A stretch of DNA of 64,000 bases, taken from positions 1,347,501-1,411,500 of the forward strand of contig NZ_AP022853.1 in NCBI RefSeq assembly GCF_011764585.1, given 5' to 3'. The position numbers and the translations under genes were made by a program. This document shows positions 9,090 to 17,078 of this stretch, in pieces. A model generated the notes under the pieces. The model made no database searches. It had not been told where the DNA came from and saw nothing but the letters and a program-made list of their open reading frames with translations. Source of the stretch: Sulfurimicrobium lacus. Lineage in GTDB: Bacteria; Pseudomonadota; Gammaproteobacteria; Burkholderiales; Sulfuricellaceae. Position 1 is the first letter of the stretch; each line of letters begins with the position of its first letter.

Positions 9090-9830
9090 TCACATTCGGC
9101 GGCCAGCCCAAACGACCCGCCCGATGATGTTGACCGTATCAGTGATCGAAGGCGCGATTTCTTCTGGCTGGTAGCCGGGATTATCGCTCCGAATGATCAG
9201 CCGACCATCAAACAAGCGCTGCACGCGCTTAATCCTCAACTCCCCATCCAGCGCGATCGCATAGATGGCGTCCTGTTTAACCCCATTCTCGCTACGATCC
9301 ACCAAGAGTAAGTCACCAGGCCGCAACGTCGGCTCCATCGAATCGCCAACGGCGCTGATCAAGACCAGGTTCTTGGGGTTCGCGCCCAGTTCCAGGCGCA
9401 CCCAATCCGCCTTGAAGGCCAGATGATCGACGATCTGCTCGCTATGTATTAACGCGCCATTCCCCATGCTACCGGCGACGTCATACCTAGGCACCAGGAC
9501 GAACTCTCCTGGAAGCGCAGAGTGTATGTCTTGCGCTTTGACCCCAGCGAAATCACCCGATCCGGTGACAATCGGTCCGTTTGACTTGTGTGCGGTATAG
9601 GGCGCCGAGGATCGGCGCATTTCTCCCTCTCCAGTAAGCAGCCAGTTCGCATCTATACCAAGGTTCGCCATACCAGCAACGGCAGCCCCTCCGGGGATGC
9701 TTTTCCCATCCTCATAGTCGCGTATCGTCTGCGCGGCCGAGCCAATAGTCCGGGCGAGTTCAGGTGGCGAAAGACTTAGTGATTCTCTGGCCAGCTTGAA
9801 ACGAACAGAAATTTCGTGCTTCAGATCCAT
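9090..9830 (-). CDS. phage repressor, XRE helix-turn-helix plus S24 (LexA-like) peptidase
   Basis: 246 residues, read leftward. The N-terminal HTH is at ~5-60 (LARESLSLSPPELARTIGSAAQTIRDYEDG). The C-terminal S24 domain has catalytic Ser in GDSMEPTLRPGD and Lys in DGELRIKRVQ. The family binds operators as a dimer and is inactivated by RecA-stimulated self-cleavage; a possible cleavage site is the VAGS segment about residue 117. It lies alone at the left end and is divergent from Ner, with five operator-like half sites in the gap. Expected role: maintenance of lysogeny by silencing the early promoter. This LexA-type repressor differs from Mu c, which is not an S24 protease, so SOS induction is plausible here. 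Confidence 0.93.
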   Translation of the reverse strand: MDLKHEISVRFKLARESLSLSPPELARTIGSAAQTIRDYEDGKSIPGGAAVAGMANLGIDANWLLTGEGEMRRSSAPYTAHKSNGPIVTGSGDFAGVKAQDIHSALPGEFVLVPRYDVAGSMGNGALIHSEQIVDHLAFKADWVRLELGANPKNLVLISAVGDSMEPTLRPGDLLLVDRSENGVKQDAIYAIALDGELRIKRVQRLFDGRLIIRSDNPGYQPEEIAPSITDTVNIIGRVVWAGRRM

Positions 9831-9831
9831 G

Positions 9832-9963
9832 TTTACAGTTCAGCGCCCAAACCGTAAAGCCGAACCGTAAAATCGAATAGTGCTTTACGGTTTGTGTAAG
9901 CGACTGATTTTAATAACATACAAGTTATTTCGTGCATATCGAAGCGCTCCCTTGAACTGTAAA
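9832..9963. promoter_or_regulatory. repressor operator array
   Basis: Five copies of the half-site TTTAC[G/A]GTT or its complement: 9832-9840 (inverted), 9850-9858, 9863-9871, 9884-9892 (inverted) and 9955-9963. They lie between the divergent repressor and ner genes, about 1 kb from the phage left end. That is the same relative place as the Mu operator/internal activating sequence. Confidence 0.7.
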
Positions 9964-9998
9964 CAAGAAATACCGTTTGCAATGCACGGTATTTCTTG
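9964..9998. promoter_or_regulatory. 13-bp perfect inverted repeat at the early promoter
   Basis: CAAGAAATACCGT at 9964-9976 is repeated inverted at 9986-9998 around a 9-nt centre. It ends 14 bp before the ner ATG at 10013. It is distinct from the repressor half sites, so it is probably the Ner (or other early regulator) operator. A TATAAC hexamer at 10005-10010 is the nearest -10-like element, and no Shine-Dalgarno is visible before the ATG. Confidence 0.6.
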
Positions 9999-10012
9999 CT
10001 AATGTATAACTC

Positions 10013-10390
10013 ATGGACACAACTAAACACCGCAAAAAAACCAGCCGAGTGGTCGACTGGAACAACGCTTATATCGTGGCTGCCCTACATGCCGAAGGAA
10101 ACAGCCTGCGCAAGCTCTCCCTGTCCCACGGCTACACCGCCGGCGCACTCAAAAACGCGCTGCACACGGCCTGGCCGAAGGGCGAAGCGCTCATCGCCGA
10201 AGCCATCGGAGAAAAGCCCTACGACATCTGGCCATCCCGCTACGGCGCGGACAAAAAACCGCTCTCCGGTCACGGGCAGCGCAAGGCTCGCGGTCAGGGC
10301 AGGCATATAGATACAAAAGCTATAAAGCGCAAGGCGAATGTTAACACCGTTAAAAGCCGATGCGATGTAGAAAGCACCGGGTCTGATTGA
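10013..10390 (+). CDS. ner: Ner-like early regulator
   Basis: 125 residues. Residues ~14-80 match the Ner/Nlp DNA-binding fold: DWNNAYIVAALHAEGNSLRK, the HTH around LSLSHGYTAGALKNAL, and the hallmark WPKGE and IWPSRY motifs. The C-terminal ~45 residues are basic and family-unspecific. Ner turns down early and repressor transcription after the transposition genes start. It is the first gene of the rightward early operon. Confidence 0.9.
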   Translation: MDTTKHRKKTSRVVDWNNAYIVAALHAEGNSLRKLSLSHGYTAGALKNALHTAWPKGEALIAEAIGEKPYDIWPSRYGADKKPLSGHGQRKARGQGRHIDTKAIKRKANVNTVKSRCDVESTGSD

Positions 10391-10391
10391 C

Positions 10392-10832
10392 ATGAAACGC
10401 GTCGACCCTTTTACACAAGACCTCTTCACCCAGCCACGCGCCGGAAGCCTGGCTTGCGGCATCGAAATCGCCGCCACAATGGTCGAAGCCATCGACCGCG
10501 CCCGTGAGCGCGGCATCACCCGCGAAATGATCGCTGCCAGCATGGGTTACCACCTGGGCGAAACCATGTCCGAGAACATGCTCAACGCCTACACCGCGCA
10601 GTCCCGCGACAAGCACGAAATCAACCTGCGCCGCGCCATGGCCTTCGACGCCGCACTGCAGGAAGACGTGCTGTTGAACCTGTACGCCCAAAAACGCGGT
10701 GGGCGGCGGGTGATCACCGATGAAGAAGCAGCCTATATCGAACTGGGTCGCATCCACCAGGAAGAAAAAGACTTAGCGGAGCGCAAACGCGCATTGCAGC
10801 TGATGTTAAAAGTAAAAGGGCAGCGAACATGA
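10392..10832 (+). CDS. conserved early phage protein of unknown function
   Basis: 146 residues, cytoplasmic and charged. It contains an Ala-rich helix (AIDRARERGITREMIAASMG) that looks like a small HTH-type segment and a C-terminal basic helix (DLAERKRALQLMLKVK). Its TGA overlaps the transposase ATG (ATGA at 10829-10832), so it is co-translated with the transposase. Found in this place in BcepMu-type phages as far as I recall. I cannot assign a function. Confidence 0.75.
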   Translation: MKRVDPFTQDLFTQPRAGSLACGIEIAATMVEAIDRARERGITREMIAASMGYHLGETMSENMLNAYTAQSRDKHEINLRRAMAFDAALQEDVLLNLYAQKRGGRRVITDEEAAYIELGRIHQEEKDLAERKRALQLMLKVKGQRT

Positions 10833-12889
10833 GTAAGCAGCCGGAAACAGCCTGGTACGCAGCATCCCAACTCGCCGGACTGGCTGGGATGCCAACTACA
10901 AAGCCGGGGGTGATTAACATGGCCACACGCGAATCATGGGAAAAACGCCCCCGCGCTGGCCGTGGCGGCGGTTGGGAATACCCGCTCACCTGCCTACCGA
11001 AAGAAACCCAAGCCGCACTCTTTACGCAGCTGATCGCAGCGCCCAGCGCGGCGGCCGCACCTGCATTGTCCGCCCCCGTCTCCCACGAACTCAAGGATTG
11101 GCAGCGCAAAAGCGCCGAAGCGCGCGCCGCCATCATCGCCGAGGTCAAGCGCCTCGCCGGCATGGCAGGCACCGAAAAGGCCGTCCAGGCCGTGATCGCC
11201 CTCGCCGAGAATAACGAGCTGCCCGAGCAGCTGCAGCGCCTGGTGCCGGTGGCCAACGCCAAGGCCGGATCGGACGGCAAGCGGACGCTCTCCCGTCGCT
11301 CGATCTACCGCTGGATGGCGGAAAGCGAGCAAGGGTTTGCCGCCCTGGCCCCGCGCATCAGCGAAGGCATGAAAGTGCCGGCCTGGGCGCCCGCGCTACT
11401 TGGCCTCTATCAGCAGCCGCAAAAACCATCCCTGAAAAAGTGCCTGGACGATCTGCCCAGCGTGCTGCAGCCAGGCATACCAGCTCCGTCCTACTGGGCC
11501 GCCCAGCGTTTCGTCGACAAGATGAGCAAGCTCGATCTGGAACGCGGCCGCATGGGGCCCCGTGAACTCAAATCCGTCCGCGCCTACGTCAAGCGCGACA
11601 CCAGCCAGATGTGGCCGGGCGATGCCTACACGGCAGACGGCCATACCTTCGACGCCGAAGTCGCCCACCCGGCGCACGGTCGCCCGTTCCGCCCTGAAAT
11701 CACCAGCGTGATCGACATCGGTACGCGTAAATCCGTGGGCTGGAGCATCGACCTGGCCGAATCGACCTGGGCGGTGTTGGATGCCCTGCGCAACGCGGTT
11801 GAAACGGGCGGAATCCCGGCGATCTTCTACGTCGACAACGGCTCAGGCTACAAAAACGCCCTGATGGGCGACGAGGCCACCGGCTTCATGGCGCGTCTCG
11901 GCATTACCATCAGCCACAGCCTGCCCTACAACTCCCAGGCGCGCGGCCTGATCGAGCGCTCCCACCAGAGCCTCTGGGTACGCGGCGCCAAGGATCTGCC
12001 CACCTACATGGGCGCGCCGATGGACCGCGAAGCCAAGCAGAGTTCATTCAAGATCACCCGCTCCGACATCAAGAAAGTGGGCACCTCCAGCCTGTTGATG
12101 CCCTGGGCTGAGTTCACCGCCTGGTGTCAGGACCAGGTAGACAGCTACAACAATCGCCCTCATCGCGGCCTACCTAAAATCACCGACGCCGAAGGCAAGC
12201 GCCGCCACCAGACCCCCAACGAAGCCTGGGACGCCGCCATCTCGGAAGGATGGAACCCGGTGGAAGTCGAGGCGAACGAATCCGCCGACCTATTCCGCCC
12301 CTACAAGGAGGTCACCACCCGCCGCGCCCTAGTGCAGCTCTTCAGCAACAGCTATTTCCACCGCGACCTGGAGCACTACCACGGCGAAAAAGTACGGGTC
12401 GGCTACGACATCCACGATGCACAGCACGTCTGGGTGCGCGATCGCGAAGGCCGCCTGATTTGCGTGGCCGAATTCGAAGGCAACAAGCGCAGCTACTTCC
12501 CCATGTCTGCCATCGAGCAGGCTGCCGAGAAGCGCGCCAAGGGACGCATCAAGCGCGCCGAAGCCAAGATCGAGGAAGCCGAGGCCGAACTTGCCCCGCC
12601 GGCACTCATCGAGCACCAAGTCGCCGAGCAGCTTCCGACGATGGACCTGCGCACGTTGCACGCCGATCTGCGCAAACTGGACGCAGAGGAGCTTACCGCC
12701 GCCAACGTGATCGAAATGCCCAAGTCCAAGCCGGCGCGCCCGATGTGGGATACCGACGCCGCCAAATACCGCTGGCTGATGAATAACCGCGAACACATGA
12801 CACAGGACGACCAAGGCTGGTTGACCTGGTACCGGAATACCTCTGAATGGGAAGACCTGTTCGGGGATATAGAGATGGCCGCCTGGTAG
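10829..12889 (+). CDS. Mu-type DDE transposase (MuA/TnpA)
   Basis: 686 residues. The N-terminal part (~1-230) is the DNA-binding region (WEKRPRAGRGGGWEYPLTCLP, RRSIYRWMAESEQG). The rve-type catalytic core has Asp in DAYTADGHTFD (~270), Asp in FYVDNGSGYKN (~337) and Glu in RGLIERSHQSLW (~375), giving the DDE triad. A beta-barrel region with YHGEKVRVGYD follows. The C-terminal acidic/helical tail (~560-686) is where MuA contacts MuB. It catalyses replicative transposition and integration at the phage ends. The next gene is the AAA+ partner. Full length, no defect seen. Confidence 0.95.
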   Translation: MSKQPETAWYAASQLAGLAGMPTTKPGVINMATRESWEKRPRAGRGGGWEYPLTCLPKETQAALFTQLIAAPSAAAAPALSAPVSHELKDWQRKSAEARAAIIAEVKRLAGMAGTEKAVQAVIALAENNELPEQLQRLVPVANAKAGSDGKRTLSRRSIYRWMAESEQGFAALAPRISEGMKVPAWAPALLGLYQQPQKPSLKKCLDDLPSVLQPGIPAPSYWAAQRFVDKMSKLDLERGRMGPRELKSVRAYVKRDTSQMWPGDAYTADGHTFDAEVAHPAHGRPFRPEITSVIDIGTRKSVGWSIDLAESTWAVLDALRNAVETGGIPAIFYVDNGSGYKNALMGDEATGFMARLGITISHSLPYNSQARGLIERSHQSLWVRGAKDLPTYMGAPMDREAKQSSFKITRSDIKKVGTSSLLMPWAEFTAWCQDQVDSYNNRPHRGLPKITDAEGKRRHQTPNEAWDAAISEGWNPVEVEANESADLFRPYKEVTTRRALVQLFSNSYFHRDLEHYHGEKVRVGYDIHDAQHVWVRDREGRLICVAEFEGNKRSYFPMSAIEQAAEKRAKGRIKRAEAKIEEAEAELAPPALIEHQVAEQLPTMDLRTLHADLRKLDAEELTAANVIEMPKSKPARPMWDTDAAKYRWLMNNREHMTQDDQGWLTWYRNTSEWEDLFGDIEMAAW

Positions 12890-12944
12890 CGCTAACTACC
12901 AGAACGGCCTTTTTGAAGCACGACAAGAATCAGGGAGTTTAGAA

Positions 12945-13691
12945 GTGAAGAAAATATTTGTCAAAAACATCGGTAATTACGAACGCTTCCGCACCGGTAT
13001 CTCGGCAGTGGAAGGGCGGGGCGCGATCGAGGCCAGCATGATGCTGCTCACCAGCCCGGCCGGCTACGGCAAGAGCCAGACCGTCGACTATTGGGCGGTG
13101 CGGAACAGCGCCGCCTACCTGCGCGCCAAGGTCGAGTGGACGCCGCACTACTTCATGACAGAGCTGGCCGAAACGCTCAAGATCGACTCGCGCGGCCGCG
13201 CCAAGGACGTCTTCGCCCGGATCGCCGGGGTGCTCGGCAGCCAGCAGATCCCGCTGGTGATCGACGAGGTCGAGCACTGCATGCGCGACAACGCCCAGGT
13301 GCTCGAAGCCGTGCGCGACCTCTCCGACCTGACCGAGGTGATGGTGATCCTGGTCGGCATGGAGCAAGTGCAGAACAAGATCTCGCGCCACGCGCAGATC
13401 AGCAGCCGCATCGCCAAGGTGGTCGAGTTCGGCCCGGCCAGCTACGACGACGTGGGCGAATTCTGCCGGTCTCTCGCCGAGGTCGAGATCGCTCCCGATC
13501 TGGTCAGCGAGATCCACCGCCAGAGCGCCGGCCGCGTGCGCGAAATCCTCAACGCCATCGCCACCGTCGAGCGCGCCGCCAAGCGCAACGGCGCCGCCAA
13601 GGCCGCGCTGGCCGATATGGCCGGGCAGACCCTGATCCACGACTGGCAGACCCGCCGGCCGCGCGTGATCAAGTCGGCTGGAGCCCGTTAA
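12945..13691 (+). CDS. AAA+ transposition ATPase (MuB/TnpB-like)
   Basis: 248 residues. GTG start at 12945 with CAGGGAG upstream. Walker A is in SPAGYGKSQT (~36-45) and Walker B in IPLVIDEVEHC (~105-115). A sensor-type ILVGMEQ and the ISRHAQISSRI box, typical of TnsC/IstB/MuB target-selection ATPases, follow. Expected role: non-specific DNA binding, target capture and stimulation of the transposase. It is 55 bp downstream of the transposase gene and ends directly at the next start. Confidence 0.92.
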   Translation: MKKIFVKNIGNYERFRTGISAVEGRGAIEASMMLLTSPAGYGKSQTVDYWAVRNSAAYLRAKVEWTPHYFMTELAETLKIDSRGRAKDVFARIAGVLGSQQIPLVIDEVEHCMRDNAQVLEAVRDLSDLTEVMVILVGMEQVQNKISRHAQISSRIAKVVEFGPASYDDVGEFCRSLAEVEIAPDLVSEIHRQSAGRVREILNAIATVERAAKRNGAAKAALADMAGQTLIHDWQTRRPRVIKSAGAR

Positions 13692-14282
13692 ATGTCCTGG
13701 CCAGCCCAAACCATTCTAACGGCCATCGTCGGCCTGGCACACCTCGATTGCGTGGACATCGACCTCCTCGTCCACCACACCAAGATGGAGCGCAAACAGA
13801 TCGCCAACTCCTGCGCCATCCTGGTCAACCGCGAGCTGATCGAGCGCATCAAGCCCGGCTGCTACAAGCTGCTCCCCGCCGGCCATGTGCTGATCGCTCG
13901 CGGGTTTGAGGTCAAGAGCGGTCCGCGCGGCGAAACGGCCGTCAAGCAGCACACCGACACGCTGCGCATGAAAGCCTGGCGCGCCATGCGCCAGCGCAAG
14001 AAGTTCAGCCTGGGAGACTTGCTCGTCCTGGTGGCGAACGGCGGCGAGAAGGCCATCGAGAACAACGTCGGACAATACCTGCGCGCCCTTGAACGTGCCG
14101 GCTATCTGACGCGCATGGCGCGGCGAGAACCCGGAACCGCAATGACCAGCAACGGCTTCATCAGATACCTGCTGGTCAAGGACAGCGGCCCGCTCGCCCC
14201 GATCTGGCGGCCCAGCAAGGAAACCGTCTACGACCCCAACACCCAGGAGGAGCACAGCTATGCAATGGCTCAATCTGCTTAA
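13692..14282 (+). CDS. early phage protein with winged-helix-like repeats, function unknown
   Basis: 196 residues starting immediately after the ATPase stop. The N-terminal ~70 residues (HLDCVDIDLLVHHTKMERKQ, LVNRELIERIKPGCYKL) read like a winged helix. A second similar unit (KKFSLGDLLVLVANGG, YLRALERAGYLTRM) follows at ~100-150. It is probably DNA-binding. It overlaps the next gene by 23 bp. No known family can be named with confidence. Confidence 0.7.
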   Translation: MSWPAQTILTAIVGLAHLDCVDIDLLVHHTKMERKQIANSCAILVNRELIERIKPGCYKLLPAGHVLIARGFEVKSGPRGETAVKQHTDTLRMKAWRAMRQRKKFSLGDLLVLVANGGEKAIENNVGQYLRALERAGYLTRMARREPGTAMTSNGFIRYLLVKDSGPLAPIWRPSKETVYDPNTQEEHSYAMAQSA

Positions 14283-14592
14283 ACAGGCCGTGGATGGCGC
14301 CAACATCACCCAGGTGGCCGAAAGGATGGACGTGTCGCGCACCACGATCTCCCTGGTGATGTCGGGCAAATACCCCGCCAAAACCGACAATATCGCCGCC
14401 CGCGTGATGGACATTTACGGCCGCGTCGACTGCCCGTTCCTGGGCGTGCAAATCGTCCAGGCCGAATGCCGCGAACACTGCAGCAGCGCCGTCCCCACCA
14501 GCAGCCCACGCGCCATGAAGCACTGGCGCGCCTGCCAGTCCTGCCAAATCGGAAAGAACCTCAACCAGGAGGAAACATGCAAACCGCAATGA
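14260..14592 (+). CDS. small helix-turn-helix regulator
   Basis: 110 residues. The first 55 form a LacI/Cro-like HTH (GANITQVAERMDVSRTTISL, MSGKYPAK), followed by a Cys-rich tail with CREHC and CQSC, which could bind a metal. It overlaps both neighbours, so it is tightly coupled in the early operon. Related short regulators in transposable phages influence the early-to-late switch; the exact target is unknown. Confidence 0.75.
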   Translation: MQWLNLLKQAVDGANITQVAERMDVSRTTISLVMSGKYPAKTDNIAARVMDIYGRVDCPFLGVQIVQAECREHCSSAVPTSSPRAMKHWRACQSCQIGKNLNQEETCKPQ

Positions 14593-14970
14593 ACACCTAC
14601 CAACGCCCTGCGCTGGCGCAGAAAAAAGACCAGAACAGCCACATCCTCACCGGCCTGATCGCCGCCCAGCGCTGCTTCGACTGGCTGGAAGCGGAAGGCT
14701 TCGCCGTGATGGGCATGGACGTCGGCGCCCACGCCCATCGGCCTCGATGCCGCCCGCACGCTGGCATCCGAATACGGCGGCGAGGGGCACATGGACATCC
14801 CCCGCGCCGTGGCCGCCACCCGCGCCGCGCGCGATGCCTGCATTCACGCCGACCGCGCGGCAAGCATGACCCACCGCGAGCTGGCGCTGAAATACAAACT
14901 CACCGAGCGCCAGATCCGCAACATCCTCGGCGTCGAGGAAGAAGATGACAGGCAGGTGGGGCTGTTTTAG
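14577..14970 (+). pseudogene. out-of-frame fusion of a small early gene with the 3' half of a Mor-type activator gene
   Basis: ATG at 14577 has a strong Shine-Dalgarno (AGGAGG). About 50 normal residues follow (MNTYQRPALAQKKD..., AAQRCFDWLEAEGF). The frame then turns to low-complexity Arg/Pro/His and stops at 14948. From about 14725 the +1 frame encodes IGLDAARTLASEYGGEGH, DIPRA, then the HTH MTHRELALKYKLTERQIRNI, stopping at 14970. That is the C-terminal DNA-binding half of the Mor/C activator family, without a start codon of its own (in-frame TGA at 14707). A deletion that joined two genes out of frame is the simplest explanation; a single-base error is less likely because both genes lack their inner halves. 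Confidence 0.7.
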
Positions 14971-14994
14971 GATGCTGTTTTAGGGAGTTATTCG

Positions 14995-15300
14995 ATGGAT
15001 GTGACCAGAACACAAATCTACAAGGATTACCGCAAGGGACTGAACAGTACCGAGCTGCGCAGGTTGCGCCGTGAAATTCGACGGCAGGTCAAGGAAGACA
15101 AGGCCAGGGTAACCGAGATCCTCAAGCCATTCAAAGGCAGAAAACTGGATGAGGAAACAAAGCGCGATATCTATCAGGCGCTGATGAAGTCCGCCTGCAC
15201 TTATGAGCAGAGCATTTCCGTCGAACGAGATCCGCAAAACACAGACCGCATCAACGTGAATATTCCGAGCGATATGGCTAACGTGTTTTTGAAAGGGTAA
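14995..15300 (+). CDS. hypothetical phage protein
   Basis: 101 residues, highly charged and helical (NSTELRRLRREIRRQVKED), with GGGAGTT before the ATG. The end (INVNIPSDMANVFLKG) is hydrophobic. No recognisable domain. It is the first gene after the Mor remnant, in a block of accessory genes. Confidence 0.6.
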   Translation: MDVTRTQIYKDYRKGLNSTELRRLRREIRRQVKEDKARVTEILKPFKGRKLDEETKRDIYQALMKSACTYEQSISVERDPQNTDRINVNIPSDMANVFLKG

Positions 15301-15305
15301 GGGCT

Positions 15306-15767
15306 ATGAAAACATGCAAGTGCTGCAAGCACTGGGGCCACGGCAGGAAAGACGCCGAGAGTCGCCTGAAGTCGTGCAGCGCGCCGTTGATTGAGTACGG
15401 GTATGGCGTCGAAGAATCTAAGGTCGCCGACAGCGGCGCGATGGTGGAAGACGACGAAGGCTTGGGGATGGTGACTGGACCCGAATTCGGGTGTGTGCTT
15501 CATGAGGAGATTGCGGTGCGAGAACTATCGGGAAACGAAGTCGATTTGTTCGTGGATCAGCTTGAAGAAACTGCGGCGGCTCTAGGCGTCATTCTTGGCG
15601 ACATCGACCAATATGCAAGCGATGAAACGAAGAAGATTATTACAGATCAGTTGAAGGAAATATTCGGTTTGTTACGGGCAGCTGAGCAGGGAGATTTAAC
15701 GACCAGCTTCCATTACAAGCAGAAGCTTGAAAAATTCTGGGAGAGGAAAAAATCCCATGAAGACTAA
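15306..15767 (+). CDS. hypothetical phage protein with N-terminal Cys cluster
   Basis: 153 residues. The N-terminus has CKCCKHWGHG and a later SCS and FGCVLHEE, so a small metal-binding knuckle is possible. The C-terminal half is acidic/helical (DQLEETAAALGVILGDIDQY, LLRAAEQGDLTTSFHYKQKL). It is 5 bp after the previous gene, so probably one transcript. Family not recognised. Confidence 0.6.
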   Translation: MKTCKCCKHWGHGRKDAESRLKSCSAPLIEYGYGVEESKVADSGAMVEDDEGLGMVTGPEFGCVLHEEIAVRELSGNEVDLFVDQLEETAAALGVILGDIDQYASDETKKIITDQLKEIFGLLRAAEQGDLTTSFHYKQKLEKFWERKKSHED

Positions 15768-15807
15768 CGCCGAATTGCATATTTATTAACTTAAAGGGGT
15801 ACGTGTC

Positions 15808-16347
15808 ATGAAAAAGCTTCATCTGTTCGTCGTGTTGTTTAGTTTGGCCATGGCCGGATGCGGTAATGGCCAGCAGGCCGCAACGCCGGAGCAGCCGGCT
15901 CAAGTGGTCCCGCCTGCACCAATCAAGGATCACGAGTATTCGATGAAGGACGGGATGGAATACGGTTACGAGCGCGCTGTCAGCGCCGATGAGGCCAACC
16001 AGGGGACGGCGGTTTCGAGCCTGATCATGGTCAAATATGCAGGAAAGAAAGGCGATGATTACCAGGCTTACATAAAGGATGGATCGGTGTTCGCGGTGTT
16101 CCAGTGCAGCAACCCTTGCGAATTCATCAAGGTCATGACTTACCTGAGCGGCGAGCATGTCAAAACCGAGCGCATGCGCGCGACCGAAGGTACGGTGGGG
16201 TGGTCGATCATGGCCGATGCGATCAATGGCAAGCTTCATCCCTTTGTGGGCGAGAAGAACGGGCGGAAATTCAATGTCTGGTTTGATGAAAAGAACGGTC
16301 CCCAGCAACTCTGGATCGATGCCAAGGCGGGCAAAACCGGGACGTGA
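15808..16347 (+). CDS. predicted lipoprotein (prophage accessory gene)
   Basis: 179 residues. The N-terminal lipoprotein signal ends in a lipobox LAMAG-C at Cys19, so it should be lipid-anchored and periplasmic-facing. A Pro/Ala linker and a compact domain (EYSMKDGMEYGYERAVSADE, FQCSNPCEFIKVMTYL, with a CSNPC pair) follow. It is preceded by AAAGGGG and stands between the early and late regions with a terminator downstream. Such cargo can be expressed in the lysogen and alter the envelope or exclude other phages. That role is inference; the mature domain is not recognised. Confidence 0.75.
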   Translation: MKKLHLFVVLFSLAMAGCGNGQQAATPEQPAQVVPPAPIKDHEYSMKDGMEYGYERAVSADEANQGTAVSSLIMVKYAGKKGDDYQAYIKDGSVFAVFQCSNPCEFIKVMTYLSGEHVKTERMRATEGTVGWSIMADAINGKLHPFVGEKNGRKFNVWFDEKNGPQQLWIDAKAGKTGT

Positions 16348-16397
16348 TTCAAACGGCGCCGGTTGACGCCTTAACAGCGCCCGCGTAATCTAATTTA

Positions 16398-16425
16398 GCC
16401 CGGCCTCGCGCCGGGTTTGTCTTTT
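16398..16425 (+). terminator. rho-independent terminator before the lysis promoter
   Basis: Stem CCCGGC (16399-16404) pairs with GCCGGG (16410-16415) around a 5-nt loop, followed by TTTGTCTTTT. It abuts the late-promoter palindrome, isolating the late unit from upstream transcription. Confidence 0.8.
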
Positions 16426-16480
16426 GCGGAAGCCTTTCCGCCTTAATCTCGCCTGACCCGCCCGCCACAATGGCGGCATG
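16426..16480 (+). promoter_or_regulatory. late promoter 1 (lysis/head-packaging unit, Plys position)
   Basis: A 16-bp palindrome GCGGAA-GCCT-TTCCGC at 16426-16441 is followed by CTTA. A -10-like CACAAT lies at 16466-16471, six bases before the ATG at 16478. The same layout with identical spacing occurs at 24019 and 34258. The palindrome centre is 44.5 bp upstream of the presumed +1, suiting an activator. If +1 is the A of ATG, the mRNA is leaderless. Confidence 0.65.
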
Positions 16481-16963
16481 ATTACTTCCCGCAAACTCGA
16501 CGACCTGCTGCTGCCGGTCAAAATCAAGGCCCTCGATCTCATCAACGAGTGCAAGGCGCACGGCATCGACCTGCTTGTCACTAGCACCTATCGCGATTTA
16601 GAGGCACAGGCCGCCCTTTACGCCCAGGGCAGGACCGCCCCCGGGCGCATCGTCACCAATGCCCGCTCCGGGCAGTCATTCCACAATTACCGCGTAGCCT
16701 TCGACGTGGTTCCATTGCGCGGCGGCAAGCCGGTATGGGGCACCACCGGCAACGGCATCGACAACGACCCGACAGACGATGACAAAGACGATCTGGAGCT
16801 GTGGCAGCGCATCGGCGCCATTGGAGAAGAGCTTGGCCTGGAATGGGCCGGGCGCTGGACACGCTTCCGCGAATACCCGCATTTTCAATACACCGGCGGG
16901 CTGACGCTGGCCGATTTCGCCGCAGGCAAAACGCTGCCCATCACCCAAAGAGCGACGTCATGA
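16478..16963 (+). CDS. endolysin, M15 family L-alanyl-D-glutamate peptidase
   Basis: 161 residues. Zinc-peptidase motifs are SFHNYRVAFDV (SxHxxxxAxD, ~67-77) and EYPHFQY (~135-141). The protein matches the length and order of phage T5-type M15 endolysins: LLPVKIKALDLINECKAHG, then the TSTYRDLEAQAALYAQGR fold motif. It cuts peptidoglycan stem peptides for lysis. No signal peptide, so it needs the holin. First gene of late unit 1; no Shine-Dalgarno in front of the ATG. Confidence 0.93.
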   Translation: MITSRKLDDLLLPVKIKALDLINECKAHGIDLLVTSTYRDLEAQAALYAQGRTAPGRIVTNARSGQSFHNYRVAFDVVPLRGGKPVWGTTGNGIDNDPTDDDKDDLELWQRIGAIGEELGLEWAGRWTRFREYPHFQYTGGLTLADFAAGKTLPITQRATS

Positions 16964-17064
16964 AGATCCGTGTCTGGCATGTAGCCGTAGGCGTGCTGGC
17001 CATCTCGGGGATTTTGTGGGCTGCGGTTATCTGGCTTGTCAGGGCGCTCGCGTCGTTACTTTAA
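16960..17064 (+). CDS. tiny single-helix membrane protein in the lysis cassette
   Basis: 34 residues (MKIRVWHVAVGVLAISG..., WAAVIWLV...), one transmembrane helix with a basic N-terminus. Its ATG overlaps the endolysin stop (ATGA). The place between endolysin and holin suggests an auxiliary lysis or antiholin-like function; sequence alone cannot prove it. Confidence 0.6.
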   Translation: MKIRVWHVAVGVLAISGILWAAVIWLVRALASLL

Positions 17065-17078
17065 CCAAGGATATAACC

